NCBI GenBank assembly: GCA_964607765.1
Contig: CAZSNT010000029.1
Span: 8,626 to 72,625 of the forward strand
DNA: 64,000 nucleotides
From: CAZSNT01 sp964607765
Lineage (GTDB): Bacteria; Verrucomicrobiota; Lentisphaeria; Oligosphaerales; JABHEG01
Direction: 5' to 3'
Made by a program: the position numbers and the translations under genes. How positions within the stretch are numbered: position 1 is the first letter of the stretch; each line of letters starts with the position of its first letter. Of this stretch, positions 44,113-52,179 are shown piece after piece. The notes beneath the pieces are model-generated. The model was not told the DNA's origin, did no database searches, and saw only the letters and a list, made by a program, of their open reading frames with translations.

Positions 44113-47100
44113 TCATCGCTCGTCTTTCCACTTTTTCTTGCGCGCCAGGAGTCGGGCGGTGGTGGACGTGGGTTGCTGCTCTTCTGTCGCAGCAGCTTCC
44201 GGTTCGGCCCGTGTCCGGCTCGGTCGTGTGTCCGGCCTCCGCTCCCGTTCGTCGCGTCTGGCTGCGTCTCGCCGGGCGCGCAGCTGTGTAGTTGACATCC
44301 CCTCGGTCTGCGCCTTGTCTTTGGTGGCAAAGGCGATGTCCTGCTTGCGCTTCAACAGGGCCGCGAACGTCTCTCCGGAAGGCTGTTTGCCGCGATCGAG
44401 CCCGAGCCAGCCGCGGATCACAGCCCAGTCCAGCTGGACACGACGCACGCCTACATCGATTGGCACGAGGCAAGCCAGGGCCAACAGGAACCACGCCACC
44501 ACGGGGCGCGTGGCGGATCGGGTCTGTCGCTCTTCGGGGAAGATCTGTCTGCCGCGTTCATCCCCCGTCAGCAGTCGCCCGCCGGTGCGTCGGGCAATGT
44601 CCTTGAGCACAAGCGGGTTGGAGCGGAACCGCAGGTATTCGGGCGAGTAGGGCACGGCGAACCCGCCCAGCGCCCGTTCCTGCCGCCCTTCTCCGGCCGC
44701 GGCGGCCGTGATCCGGTACCGGCCTCGGCCCCAGAGCTCGAACTGGCCTTCGTAGCGGCGCGGCCCGGTTTGACGGATGGCGATCGCCTCATCGCGGTCC
44801 CGTGGTCCGCCCACCTGTGCGCGGACGTCCAGGAACGAGTCGCCGGGGAAATGATCCTCAATGACCACCACTCCGGACGTGCCTGCCGCGAACGCGGACA
44901 GGTGCAGACTGCTCTGCTGCTGCACGCGCGAGATATCGGTGACGAGTTGCCTGATAAATGCCATGAACCGTTCCCACTCCAGCCAGGAGCTCGCCCAGTT
45001 CGGGGAGAGGTCCGACGTGAACGCGGCCGTCTTACCCAGGCCGTATCGCCACGTGGTCAGCACCGGGTCCAGATCCTCGTCACTGGGGCCGCGCAGGATC
45101 GTGCTGGAGCGCGGCTTCGGCGTTGTCAATACGTAGCCGCGTAACTGCGGAAACCCGTCGATGCCCTTGATGATCGGGGACGGCAGCTCGACGCGCGGTG
45201 TGAATTCCTCGTTCTGGATCATGCTGCGGCGGAGTGTCTTGGCTTCTTTGATAAAAATCGACGGCAGCAGGCTCGGATCCTGGGGCAGGTAGTAGCGGCC
45301 GCCCGTAGTTGCGGCGATGGATCGCATGATCGAGATGTCCTGGCCGCCATGCGGGAAGACTGCGACCATGGAGACACTGACTTTCTCCATCACGAACTCG
45401 TTAACCATGTTGGGCGGGGGCGGCGAGGGATCGCCGTCCGAGATAATAATCATGTGCTTGGTGGCCGCATCGCTTGCCTTGAGCGCGTCCAGGCCCAGTC
45501 GCATGGTGTCCGAGAAGCTGGGCATATCGCCGATCTGTGCCTGGTTCACGAGCTTGGCGAGGCGCTCGTATTCCCCTGCCGGGGTCAGCTCGAACAACCA
45601 CGAGGCGCCGCCCTCGTAGGTGTAGGCGAGTATGCCCACCTCGTCTTTCGCGCCGAGCACGCGGATTGCCTCCTTGGCAATGCGTTTTCCCCACGTGTTG
45701 CCTTCAGGGAACTCGCAGGTGTGCAGAATGACTGCGAGCGCGCCTTTCGGCAGCACTTTCTTTTGGGTAATGTCCATGGTTACCGGCAGGATCTCCTCAA
45801 CCTTGCTGCGGTGGTAGCCGCCGGGCCCGAAGCTGTTCGGGCCGCCGATCATGAGGAACCCGGAGCCCTGGTGGTAGACCGCGTCGCGCAGCGCGTCTAA
45901 CTGCACCACATCGAACGCGTCCGCGGCGACGTTGACGAACACAATGCAGTCATAGGCAAGCAGCGACAGTGCATTGCGCGGGAACTCGTAAGCGCTGGCC
46001 ACTTCGACATCGCGTTTGCCCTTCCTGAGCGCTCGTACGAACGCCTGCCAGTCACGCGGGTCGCCATCGGGGGTCACGGCAACCAGCACCTTTCCTTCGC
46101 CTTTGATGTACAGGTAGTTGATCGCCGTGTTGTTCTCGGCCCAGCCGTCCCTGCCGGCGGACGGCTCGATCGTGGCGACGTACTCGTAGTAGCCCGGTTC
46201 ACGCAGGTAGAGGGGAAGTGTGTATCGGTTCTTGCCCGCCTGGAAGGTGACTGTCTGCCGGGAGATTGCCTCCCCGTTCTCCTTCAGCACCAAGTCCCCC
46301 GCGCCTGGCGAGAGGCTGGCCAGGATGATGGATGCGTTGTAGGTCTCGCCCAGCTTCACGAAGTCCGGCAATTCCAGTTTCTCAAGCCACACTTCGTGGT
46401 CATAGTCGTAGGCGATGGGCAGCACGTCGACCGCGATCCGGCGCCGTGTCAATTCCTGCAGGACGCGCGGGTAGCTGCCCTCTGTCTGGGTGCCGTCCGA
46501 GACCAGCACGATGCGTCCGTCGTCTTCTTCCGGGAGCATGGCCGCGGCCAGGGCCAGACCGTCTTCCAGATTGGTTGCGTCACGCGCAATGCGGCAGTTG
46601 ACCGCTTCGAAAGGGAAGGTCAGGCGCGGCGGCAGCTCCACGCCGGCGTCACGGCCGAACACGACCAGTCCCGCCTTGTCCCGCTCCGGCTTCTCGGAGG
46701 CCGTTCTGACGATGTAGCTCAGGGCCTGCTCCGACGTCGCGTCCCCCACGGAGTCGGAGACGTCGAGTGCGTACATGACGGCCAGGTCGTCGCTCTTGCG
46801 TACCGCGCGCGGCTCGGCGAGCGTCATGGCGAACACGCCGATCAACAGCATGCGCGTGATCAGCGCCAGAAGTGACCGGAACCCGGCGAGGCCGCTGAAC
46901 CCGGTCACGTGCAGCCACCACACCCACGGCAGCGTGATCAGGATGAGGAACGCCTTGGGCGAGGCGAACAGGAGCCGGTTCGTGAACTCCAGCCAGGCAC
47001 ACACGCCGCCAAACAGGACGCCGAACACGATCAACGGCAGCACGTCGCGCGTCCGCACTCGCCGTCGGGCGGGTGGGAACAACGCCGCGATGCAGCTGTT

Positions 47101-47118
47101 GAACGTGCTTGCTGTCAC
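44113..47118 (-). CDS. Membrane protein with vWA, GATase-1-like and degenerate vWA domains
   Basis: 1001 aa from GTG 47118, which overlaps the propeller stop (GTGA). Three N-terminal helices (about residues 28-46, 56-72 and 84-100) come before a vWA domain with MIDAS ALDVSDSV (D119, S121, S123). A class I glutamine-amidotransferase-like domain follows, typified by GFLMIGGPNSFGPGGY. Next is a second vWA-like domain whose MIDAS is lost (ILHTCEF) but whose core (MIIISDGDPS) is kept. A C-terminal helix (VVAWFLLALACLVPIDVGV) and a basic, charged tail end the protein. Related proteins are common in PVC Bat/MoxR clusters. Confidence 0.83.
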   Translation of the reverse strand: MTASTFNSCIAALFPPARRRVRTRDVLPLIVFGVLFGGVCAWLEFTNRLLFASPKAFLILITLPWVWWLHVTGFSGLAGFRSLLALITRMLLIGVFAMTLAEPRAVRKSDDLAVMYALDVSDSVGDATSEQALSYIVRTASEKPERDKAGLVVFGRDAGVELPPRLTFPFEAVNCRIARDATNLEDGLALAAAMLPEEDDGRIVLVSDGTQTEGSYPRVLQELTRRRIAVDVLPIAYDYDHEVWLEKLELPDFVKLGETYNASIILASLSPGAGDLVLKENGEAISRQTVTFQAGKNRYTLPLYLREPGYYEYVATIEPSAGRDGWAENNTAINYLYIKGEGKVLVAVTPDGDPRDWQAFVRALRKGKRDVEVASAYEFPRNALSLLAYDCIVFVNVAADAFDVVQLDALRDAVYHQGSGFLMIGGPNSFGPGGYHRSKVEEILPVTMDITQKKVLPKGALAVILHTCEFPEGNTWGKRIAKEAIRVLGAKDEVGILAYTYEGGASWLFELTPAGEYERLAKLVNQAQIGDMPSFSDTMRLGLDALKASDAATKHMIIISDGDPSPPPPNMVNEFVMEKVSVSMVAVFPHGGQDISIMRSIAATTGGRYYLPQDPSLLPSIFIKEAKTLRRSMIQNEEFTPRVELPSPIIKGIDGFPQLRGYVLTTPKPRSSTILRGPSDEDLDPVLTTWRYGLGKTAAFTSDLSPNWASSWLEWERFMAFIRQLVTDISRVQQQSSLHLSAFAAGTSGVVVIEDHFPGDSFLDVRAQVGGPRDRDEAIAIRQTGPRRYEGQFELWGRGRYRITAAAAGEGRQERALGGFAVPYSPEYLRFRSNPLVLKDIARRTGGRLLTGDERGRQIFPEERQTRSATRPVVAWFLLALACLVPIDVGVRRVQLDWAVIRGWLGLDRGKQPSGETFAALLKRKQDIAFATKDKAQTEGMSTTQLRARRDAARRDERERRPDTRPSRTRAEPEAAATEEQQPTSTTARLLARKKKWKDER

Positions 47119-48041
47119 AACTCGATCCTGATGATTCGCCGATTCCCCGTGTCGGCAACGAACACCGTGCCGTCCGGTCCGCACACCACACCCCACGGGG
47201 TGGCCATCTGCGTGATTTCAAAGCCCGGTGTGCCGTGTCGCCCGACCATGTCCCCCTGTAGGTCGAGCACGGTCAGACGCCCTGCGCCCCACTCCACAAT
47301 GTGCAGCGCGTCCCTCGGCCCGAGCGCCAGGTCGTAGGGGAAGCTCATGGCAGGGGCAGCGCCGCCGCCCAGCACGCCGAGGAACTTGCCCGCGTCCGAG
47401 AACACTTGCACTCTGTGGTTCGCTGCGTCCGAGATGTAAAGTCTGCCTGCGTGCAGAACCATGCCGGACGGGCGCTGGAATTGGCCGGGGCCCGTGCCGA
47501 ACTGCCCGAACGCACTGACGAACACGCCTTCCGCGGTGAACTTCTGTACCCGGTCGTTGGAGCCGTACTCGCAGATGAACAGGGCGCCGTCCTCATCTTC
47601 GACAAGCGAGACGGGGTAGAGGAACTGTCCCGGCGCTCTGCCGAACGTGCCGAACACGCGTTTGGTCTCGCCGGTGGGTGTGAAAATCACGACCCGATGA
47701 TAGTGCGTGTCAGGTACCGCAATGCAGCCGTCGCGCAGCACGGTCAGGTCCTCGGGCGTTCCAACCTGCGAGTCCGGCATGCGCCACTGGCGGATGAGCT
47801 TGCCCTCTGGTGAGAACACCAGGATTCGCGCGGCATTGTCCACGGCGTAGAGCTCTCCGGCCCGGCCCAGCGCCAGCCCGCGCGGCGCCGGGATTCGAGT
47901 GCCGTCGGCAGGCACGTTCCAGATGGTGCATCTGCGCACTGGCAAGGCGGTCGTTTCCGGCCTGCGACAGCTGCAGCAGAACAGGCCGAGGAGCAGCAGC
48001 GCGGGCAGTGCGCAGCTCACAGCCAGCAGTCGTGCGAGCAC
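47115..48041 (-). CDS. NHL/6-bladed beta-propeller lipoprotein
   Basis: 308 aa from GTG 48041. Signal peptide LLAVSCALPALLLLGLFCCS with a possible lipobox Cys, then six NHL-type blades, e.g. PRGLALGRAGELYAVDNAA, PSGMVLHAGRLYISDAANH, PWGVVCGPDGTVFVADTGN. The frame is open to a TTG at 48338 that overlaps the previous stop, but this extension is translated REP-D palindromes. Periplasmic or surface binding role; coupled by overlap to the vWA/GATase-like gene. Confidence 0.75.
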   Translation of the reverse strand: MLARLLAVSCALPALLLLGLFCCSCRRPETTALPVRRCTIWNVPADGTRIPAPRGLALGRAGELYAVDNAARILVFSPEGKLIRQWRMPDSQVGTPEDLTVLRDGCIAVPDTHYHRVVIFTPTGETKRVFGTFGRAPGQFLYPVSLVEDEDGALFICEYGSNDRVQKFTAEGVFVSAFGQFGTGPGQFQRPSGMVLHAGRLYISDAANHRVQVFSDAGKFLGVLGGGAAPAMSFPYDLALGPRDALHIVEWGAGRLTVLDLQGDMVGRHGTPGFEITQMATPWGVVCGPDGTVFVADTGNRRIIRIEL

Positions 48042-48334
48042 AGCCTGGCCGTTCCAGGCCGGATGGCTGGGGGCCGGACTGGTGTCCCTCCTGGGACCGC
48101 CGAGCACCAGCTCGGCTCTGCCTTTCCCTGTGTTGGGATCCCGGATGCCGAGCTGGTGCTCAGCGGTCCCAGGACGGCCGAGCACGAGCTCGGCTCTGCC
48201 TTCCCCTGTGTTGGGATCCCGGATGCCGACCTGGTGCTCAGCGGTCCCAGGACGGCCGGGGCCGATGGGGCTGGGGACCACCCGCGGAGCGTTCCTGGAC
48301 CACCCCCTGAGCGTGGTTTCCGCCTCGATACCCA
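48042..48334. repeat. REP-D palindromes, two units of 78 bp
   Basis: Unit 1: arms 48091-48116 and 48147-48172 complementary over 26 nt with one mismatch, 30-nt loop. Unit 2 follows directly (48171-48251) with a direct-repeat period of 78 bp and slightly decayed arms. They fill most of the gap between the DUF4175-like and propeller genes. Confidence 0.88.
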
Positions 48335-50035
48335 TCAAGGCAAGCCTCCCGGCTCAGGAGAGCCGGGCAACGGGCCTCCCGGCTCAGGAGAACCGGGCAA
48401 CGGGCTTGCCGGCTCGGAAGAGTCGGGCAACGGCTTGCCTGCTTTGCCCATGGTGTCGAAGTACTTGCGGATTCCCTCGTGGTAGCCCGGCGGCACACGC
48501 TCTCGAACGATCGCTTCGCTGACGCCCTGCCGCACCGCTTTGAGCTGTTCACGGTAATCGATACGGGCCTGTCCGGGCTTGGCCAGCTCGCGGGTTTTCC
48601 ACTGCATCAGCATCTTGCCTGCGACCAGCGGCGATGAGGCCTTGTCGGGTTGAAAATCGGTCTCCGCGCCATCGTCTTCGGGCGCATTGCCGCCTTTGCC
48701 CGTGCCCGGGCCGTTCATGCCGCCGCCCTGCTGGCGCAGTTTGGCCATGAGCTGTTCGTAGAGCTGGGCATAGTCCTGGATGCCTTGGCAACCTGCACAG
48801 TCTGCACCGTTCAGTCTGCCCTTCTCGTTGAGCTGTTTCGCCATCTGGATTGCCTGCAGTGCTCCCTCCAGATCACCCAGGTCCTCCATTGCCTGCGCCA
48901 AAGCCGCCATCTCGGCGCCGGCCAGCGCCAGAGACTCGCGTGCAGCGTTGCTGGCGGACTGCGACAACTCGCCGTCGCGGGCCTCGCACATGGCCAACTG
49001 CTCCAGGGCACGGTTGAGCGCGGCCTGCAACTGCTTCGAAGATGCGGACCGCTCGGTGAACGCGGCGAGCGTCTTCAGGCGGCGAGTGAGTTCGCGACGC
49101 AATGCCTGACGCGCTTTCGGGTCCGTGGACCGGGCCAGTGTCTCGGCCATCTTCTGCAGTTCCGCCATTTCCTCCCGGAGCGGGTTGAGATCGCCTTTCT
49201 GCAGCTGCCGTTTCCATTTGGTCGTTCGTGCGTTTGCGCCGGCGCCGAAGCGCTGTGCCGCATCGGTGCGCTCGAACGCATCCTTCAGGTCGATCGCGCT
49301 CGCGTTCCGCCACAGTTGCCCCAGGTCCTTCTGGCGTTCACTGAGCTGCTTCATGTTCAGCTTCTTGGCGTCCGGCTTGGTTTGACTGAGGGTCTTCATG
49401 AGATCCTCCAAGGCCGCGTCTGCGTCGCGCGAATGCTTCGCTTCAGGCGTCTGTCCGTCGCGGAGCGCCTGCACACGAAGAGCGGTTGCCTTCCGGCTTT
49501 CTTCCAGCCAGTTGCGGCGTTTGGCTTCGCGTTGCCGCACTTCGTTGCGCCCGAACGGGTCCAACTGCGGCAGGTAGAGGACGGCCGCCAGCAGCAGGAA
49601 AGTGAGCAGCAGGAGGTCCCGCACCCGCGAGTGCCAGCGGAACGGCACGATTGCCGCGGCCGCCACGGTGGTGCTTTGCGCCTCGGCCTGCTTCACGACC
49701 AAGTCCCGGTACGCTTCGGGGCACTGGTCAATGAGCGTGGTGGTGAGGAACAGGTCCTGGGTGTCCAGGCGGCTGTCGATCAGATGCGCAGCATCGATCG
49801 GACGGGGGCGTCGCGAGACGAGTGCCGCCGCGCAGAGCGCTGCTGCCGGAATCACCAGCAGTGTGCCGGGAGCGAACCAATCGGGGATCAGTGCGAACAA
49901 CCGTGCAGTGACAAGCAGCACTGCGTAGAACACGGCAAACAGAAGCGTGAACCGGTGGCAATGTGCGCTCGTGGCAGCAAGCCACTGTCGGAGCGCAACC
50001 CGTCGCAGCAAACACGTTGTTGGTGACTGGATCAT
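48335..50035 (-). CDS. DUF4175-like membrane and coiled-coil protein with repeat-derived C-terminus
   Basis: 566 aa. Two N-terminal helices (LLFAVFYAVLLVTARLFALI and TLLVIPAAALCAAALV) and a third (LLLLTFLLLAAVLYLP) precede a long helical, Gln/Glu/Lys-rich region with strong coiled-coil character and a Gly-rich linker (GGGMNGPGTGKGGN). The C-terminus LPGSPEPGGPLPGSPEPGG is encoded by REP-C hairpins. ATG 50035 begins just before the first helix; no clear Shine-Dalgarno. First gene of the Bat/MoxR-type operon. Confidence 0.68.
   Translation of the reverse strand: MIQSPTTCLLRRVALRQWLAATSAHCHRFTLLFAVFYAVLLVTARLFALIPDWFAPGTLLVIPAAALCAAALVSRRPRPIDAAHLIDSRLDTQDLFLTTTLIDQCPEAYRDLVVKQAEAQSTTVAAAAIVPFRWHSRVRDLLLLTFLLLAAVLYLPQLDPFGRNEVRQREAKRRNWLEESRKATALRVQALRDGQTPEAKHSRDADAALEDLMKTLSQTKPDAKKLNMKQLSERQKDLGQLWRNASAIDLKDAFERTDAAQRFGAGANARTTKWKRQLQKGDLNPLREEMAELQKMAETLARSTDPKARQALRRELTRRLKTLAAFTERSASSKQLQAALNRALEQLAMCEARDGELSQSASNAARESLALAGAEMAALAQAMEDLGDLEGALQAIQMAKQLNEKGRLNGADCAGCQGIQDYAQLYEQLMAKLRQQGGGMNGPGTGKGGNAPEDDGAETDFQPDKASSPLVAGKMLMQWKTRELAKPGQARIDYREQLKAVRQGVSEAIVRERVPPGYHEGIRKYFDTMGKAGKPLPDSSEPASPLPGSPEPGGPLPGSPEPGGLP
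48348..48433. repeat. Three tandem REP-C hairpins (30-bp period) inside a coding 3' end
   Basis: Copies at 48348-48373, 48378-48403 and 48409-48433 of CCCGGCTCAGGAGAGCCGGG, the third with point changes. They lie inside the last codons of the DUF4175-like gene and encode the repeated PLPGSPEPGG tail. Confidence 0.9.
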
Positions 50036-50092
50036 GCGCAGGAATTCCGTACCCCAATCGCTGCACAGTGGCAGCCGCAGAACTCTGTGCTT

Positions 50093-50121
50093 AGGATAGC
50101 GCACTGTTGGCGATGTGTCCA
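50093..50121 (-). promoter_or_regulatory. Candidate sigma-70 promoter of the Bat/MoxR-type operon
   Basis: On the minus strand TGGACA (50121-50116) and TATCCT (50098-50093) are 17 nt apart; predicted start near 50086, about 50 nt before ATG 50035. It lies in the only divergent gap upstream of this gene block. Confidence 0.4.
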
Positions 50122-50138
50122 GGCCTGATTTCTGGCGG

Positions 50139-50144
50139 TATATT
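50139..50144 (+). promoter_or_regulatory. Possible -10 box for the coiled-coil protein gene
   Basis: TATATT 38 nt before ATG 50182. A -35 hexamer at the right distance is poor (TGTCCA, 50116-50121, which is also the complement of the minus-strand -35), so support is weak. Confidence 0.25.
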
Positions 50145-50181
50145 GGGTTGGTTGGCTGCGACGGGCTGAAGGAGACGCACA

Positions 50182-50721
50182 ATGAAGATGACACTGTTTG
50201 GTTTGCTGTTGCTTGTGGCCACAGTGGCAGGCGCTCAGGAGGCGCCCCTGCCGGCCGGACCTGCGCCTGGGACGGGGGCTGAGGAAGAGGTTGAGGACGT
50301 GGAGAAGCTTGTTGCGGACTTGACCAAGGTGTTGCGCAGGGCGGTTGCGCAGCAGCGTGCCGCGGTAAGCCGGCTGGACAAACAGTGTCGCAAGCTTGAG
50401 AAGCCACTTGACCTGCCGCTGTTGACCAAGCCGCTGAAGAAGGGCGTCGGCAAAGGCGGCGGCAACAAAGGCGGAGCGGCTGGGAACTACCAGCAGCAGC
50501 TCAAACAGCGGGCGACACAGGATGCGCAGCGTCGTGTGCAGCTTGCCAAGGCCCGGGAGGCCCTGGCGGCCGCCCGGGATGCGCTAAGGGAAGCGAAGCT
50601 TGACTTGAGCCGGACGGACGAGCTCGGCGTTGCCGAACTGAAAGCACTGGCAGCCAAGTACAGCCAAGGCGGGAAGGACGTCCCACGCGGCGGCGGGCGG
50701 AAGAAGTCCGGAAAACGCTGA
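50182..50721 (+). CDS. Secreted basic coiled-coil protein, unknown
   Basis: 179 aa. Signal peptide MKMTLFGLLLLVATVAGAQ; two predicted coiled coils (VEKLVADLTKVLRRAVAQQR and QRRVQLAKAREALAAARDAL) are separated by a Gly/Lys-rich linker (KGVGKGGGNKGGAAG). Basic C-terminus. GAAGGAGA lies about 6 nt before ATG 50182. Divergent from the DUF4175-like gene. No family recognised. Confidence 0.68.
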   Translation: MKMTLFGLLLLVATVAGAQEAPLPAGPAPGTGAEEEVEDVEKLVADLTKVLRRAVAQQRAAVSRLDKQCRKLEKPLDLPLLTKPLKKGVGKGGGNKGGAAGNYQQQLKQRATQDAQRRVQLAKAREALAAARDALREAKLDLSRTDELGVAELKALAAKYSQGGKDVPRGGGRKKSGKR

Positions 50722-50800
50722 GGGCTCAACGGACGTGCGCAGGCGCCGGCCGCAGAGCCCTCGTTTGACTTGCTCGTTGACAGATTCGTCAGCCTGCTGG

Positions 50801-50944
50801 TCAGGCAATCGGTGTGTTCACTGCAGTCCACACCACATAGGCCATGGGACCAAGGGCGCTGATGCCCAACACCGCAATCGTGGTGAGGCGGCGCCGTGTG
50901 CAGAGGAAACCTTCGATTGTGAACTGATCGATTCGCTTCTTCAT
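50801..50944 (-). CDS. Small membrane protein, 47 aa
   Basis: Encodes MKKRIDQFTIEGFLCTRRRL followed by one hydrophobic segment (LTTIAVLGISALGPMAYVV) and a short tail. CAGGAG lies 7-8 nt before ATG 50944, a good ribosome binding site in a region with no other gene on this strand. Positive charges before the helix suggest an N-in single-pass protein. No known family. Confidence 0.6.
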   Translation of the reverse strand: MKKRIDQFTIEGFLCTRRRLTTIAVLGISALGPMAYVVWTAVNTPIA

Positions 50945-51258
50945 CCGTTTTCTCCTGCTTCAGTCTTCTCCATACTGAATGCGCTGCTCGGTCGAGAGCA
51001 ACATGGCAACCGTTGAGCACATTGCATGCCAGGGACGGCGGCCCTGCCCGGGCCGGGACGGATTGGGTGGGGCGGCTCGCAGCGTTGCGAAAGTGCGAAT
51101 CCGATTACTGCGACTATGGTAAGGCGGGACCGGCTCGAGAGTGCTCTGCGGCGCGCTCGGGATGGGTGTCACTTGGTCATTGGTCATCGGTCATCGGTCA
51201 CTGGTCTTCGTCATTGGCGCTTTGCGCGCCATCAGGTCATTGGAGTGGAGTCGTCCAG
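50945..51258. repeat. Gap with a decayed heptanucleotide repeat
   Basis: 51173-51217 contains TTGGTCA, TTGGTCA, TCGGTCA, TCGGTCA, CTGGTCT, a diverged version of the repeat at 33805-33850. It ends 42 nt before the start of the next small gene. Nothing else is recognisable. Confidence 0.75.
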
Positions 51259-51474
51259 ATGAGAGTACTTGTTGCGGTTTTCGCCGCGATCCTGACAGCG
51301 CTTTGGCTGCACACACACGGTTTTGAGCCGCCGCTGGTCGTGGCGGGCGTCTTGGCCGCGTTCGTGGTTACGTTTGGGGCGTCCATGCTGCTGAAGGCCG
51401 CCTGGAAACTGTTTGTCCTGCTTTCCGTCCTGTTCTTCGTGCTGTGGGTGCTGGGCCGGTTTGCGGGGGCGTGA
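51259..51474 (+). CDS. Small three-helix membrane protein
   Basis: 71 aa, almost entirely hydrophobic: MRVLVAVFAAILTALWLH, LVVAGVLAAFVVTFGAS and LFVLLSVLFFVLWVLGRF. ATG 51259 is chosen because the upstream frame is repeat DNA; no strong Shine-Dalgarno. Family unknown. Converges with the thioredoxin-like lipoprotein gene. Confidence 0.5.
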   Translation: MRVLVAVFAAILTALWLHTHGFEPPLVVAGVLAAFVVTFGASMLLKAAWKLFVLLSVLFFVLWVLGRFAGA

Positions 51475-51498
51475 GCGGGGGGGGCGAGGGGCAGGACA

Positions 51499-52104
51499 CT
51501 ATCGCGAGGTCATCCACTCGGCCGGCGTGCCTGTCTTTGACCAGTGTTCCCAGCCTGGCCGGTAGTAGGCAATGACCTGACCGATCTGTTCCGTGGACAG
51601 CGCGCCGACGTGGACGAACAGCGTGTGGCCCCGGGGCGAATAGAGGCGGTGTTCGGGCACGGTCTTGAACCAGAGCTCTGCAGCTACCACGCGCTCGGGG
51701 CGCAGGCCGAAACGCTCGGACCAGGCTTTGGCAGTCGCGACGGTGGCATGGTCGTTGTACTTGGTGCTTTTCCCTGTCATCACGGTGAGGAACACCATGT
51801 CCTCGGCGGCCTGCTGTTCCGCTTTCCGTGTCTGGGGAGTCTGCCACGCACACGTTTTGCACCATGTGGCGGCATACTCGGCCCAGATAAAACGCCCGGC
51901 GAAATCCGGCATAGCGACGGGTTCTCCGAGCGCGTTCGAGCGCGGCGCCTGTGTCCGGACTTGGGAGTAGGACGTATCGTTCATGTTCCCGACGATCTGC
52001 TCCAGCCCCTTCATCTCTCCCCACGAACGTTTGACCGGGCCGTGTTGACGCCCGCACCCGGCCGTGGTCACGACGAACAGGATCGATAGGAGTAGTCTAC
52101 TCAT
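51499..52104 (-). CDS. Thioredoxin-like lipoprotein
   Basis: 201 aa. Signal peptide MSRLLLSILFVVTTAGC with the lipobox Cys at residue 17. The thioredoxin-fold active site is YAATWCKTCAWQTP (CxxC), and the C-terminal part (GLRPERVVAAELWFKTVPEH, GHTLFVHVGALSTEQI) keeps the fold's late strands. Expected to act on exported thiols or disulfides from the membrane surface. ATG 52104 is chosen because the signal peptide starts there. Second exported thioredoxin-like protein in the window besides 62783. Confidence 0.75.
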   Translation of the reverse strand: MSRLLLSILFVVTTAGCGRQHGPVKRSWGEMKGLEQIVGNMNDTSYSQVRTQAPRSNALGEPVAMPDFAGRFIWAEYAATWCKTCAWQTPQTRKAEQQAAEDMVFLTVMTGKSTKYNDHATVATAKAWSERFGLRPERVVAAELWFKTVPEHRLYSPRGHTLFVHVGALSTEQIGQVIAYYRPGWEHWSKTGTPAEWMTSR

Positions 52105-52179
52105 GGTGTGTTCAGTGTTCCCTGCTGTCCGGCAGGATTCAGTGTTCAGGTGATCTGCCCGCATTCCGCATCCCCCCCC

